Of a stretch of 5,903 nucleotides of DNA, positions 5,225 to 5,903 are shown piece by piece (position 1 is the first letter of the stretch; the number at the start of each line of letters is the position of its first letter). A program made the position numbers and the translations under genes. Source of the stretch: Halobacteriovoraceae bacterium (GTDB lineage Bacteria; Bdellovibrionota; Bacteriovoracia; Bacteriovoracales; Bacteriovoracaceae); contig JABJPQ010000456.1 of NCBI GenBank assembly GCA_018663815.1, positions 1 through 5,903 of the forward strand. Reading direction: 5' to 3'. The notes beneath the pieces were generated by a model. That model was not told the origin of the DNA, ran no database searches, and saw only the letters and a list, made by a program, of their open reading frames with translations.

Positions 5225-5903
5225 TCAAAAAAGGTTTCTAGAATTACTTAAACTGGTGGCTAGACCTATGCATATTCCAAAGGTCATAAGGCTAGATCCA
5301 CCATAGCTCATTAAAGGAAGTGGAAGCCCAACAATCGGCATTAAACCCATAACCATACACATATTGATAAATGTATGCCAAAAGAAAATCGACATCACCC
5401 CAATGGCTAGCACCGAGTCATAAAAGCGCAACACAGAGCCAGACAACCAGATAAAGCGCATCAGTAAAATAATATACAGAGAGATAAGCACCATCGATCC
5501 AAAAAAACCATGCTCTTCATTAAAAATTGAAAAAACAAAGTCAGTATGATTCTCTGGTAGGTAATTCAAGGAAGCCTGTGAAGAGTTCTTAAAGCCTTTT
5601 CCAAGAAAGCGGCCAGAACCAATAGCAATTTGAGACTGAATAGCATTATATCCCGAGCCCTTTGTATCCGCTTGAGGGTCAATGAATGTTAGAATTCGTC
5701 TTTTTTGATAGTCTTTAAGACCAAAGTTATACATTAAAATACCACTGACAATAGCAATGATGGCCAACACTCCAATAGATTTCCAGCGCAGCCTCTTATA
5801 AAAAGAAATAACCAAAAAAATAAGAATTAATAATAGTCCTGTCCCTAGATCTGGCTGCATAATGATAAGACCAGTTGGGATAATCGTCACAATAAAGGGG
5901 ATA
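5225..5903 (-). CDS. rodA: RodA, SEDS-family peptidoglycan glycosyltransferase (5' partial)
   Basis: The C-terminal 225 residues are visible; the frame runs off the right edge, and the GTG at 5890-5888 is an internal valine codon, not the start. RodA polymerises lipid II glycan strands in the inner membrane as part of the elongasome, paired with PBP2. Diagnostic SEDS segments are present: MQPDLGTGLL near the fragment start, RILTFIDPQAD, the loop LPENHTDFVFSIFNEEHGF, and the terminal LPLMSYGGSSL. The Asp in HTDF (codon 5542-5540) matches the essential catalytic Asp of this family. Several transmembrane helices are evident. The SQ and ASLNYLPE spacing fits RodA better than FtsW, although the two are paralogues. 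It ends in TGA at 5227-5225 with no convincing terminator before the small secreted gene. Confidence 0.92.
   Translation of the reverse strand, partial: IPFIVTIIPTGLIIMQPDLGTGLLLILIFLVISFYKRLRWKSIGVLAIIAIVSGILMYNFGLKDYQKRRILTFIDPQADTKGSGYNAIQSQIAIGSGRFLGKGFKNSSQASLNYLPENHTDFVFSIFNEEHGFFGSMVLISLYIILLMRFIWLSGSVLRFYDSVLAIGVMSIFFWHTFINMCMVMGLMPIVGLPLPLMSYGGSSLMTFGICIGLATSLSNSRNLF

Noticed and set aside
5888..5890. Start codon of rodA at 5890
   Set aside because: The codon is GTG within the conserved membrane region before QPDLGT, and the frame stays open to the window edge; RodA proteins have several helices before this point.

Overview
This 5.9 kb window comes from an AT-rich bacterial chromosome with compact, operon-style gene layout. 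The histone H1-like Lys/Ala repeat protein, the AT-rich codon use, a SEDS-family RodA and several lineage-specific secreted or membrane proteins would fit a marine Bdellovibrionota relative (Bacteriovorax/Halobacteriovorax type). That placement is an inference from general character; there is no rRNA or other firm marker. Nothing looks like a phage, plasmid, transposon or CRISPR array.

Left part (1-690, + strand): the 3' portion of a gene for a histone H1-like protein. Its N-terminal side is a perfect 9-residue (27-bp) tandem repeat of the type VAKKATKKK, and it ends in a strongly acidic tail. A 9-bp stem-loop follows its stop codon.

Middle part (734-3866, + strand): four closely packed genes that look like one operon. 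They encode a small glutaredoxin-like CPFC protein, a 433-residue HD-domain phosphohydrolase (SAMHD1/dGTPase-like), an unrecognised secreted protein, and a polytopic membrane protein with internal repeats resembling DUF350/YjfL. Spacings are 12 nt, 0 nt and an 8-nt overlap, so the last three are probably translationally coupled. The HD enzyme is the only one with a predictable reaction; the roles of its two partners are unknown.

Right of that (3867-4470, + strand): a clear promoter drives a coiled-coil plus rhodanese-like protein in which the catalytic cysteine is replaced by serine. The promoter is flanked by a near-perfect 14-bp direct repeat and has a small dyad next to the predicted start point.

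Right part (4457-5903, - strand): reading leftward from the window edge come the C-terminal part of RodA (peptidoglycan glycosyltransferase of the elongation machinery), a 69-residue secreted protein, and a MarR-family regulator. The marR-type gene converges on the rhodanese-like gene and overlaps it by 14 bp. The regulator has a palindrome over its own probable -10 box and almost no leader, which suggests autoregulation.
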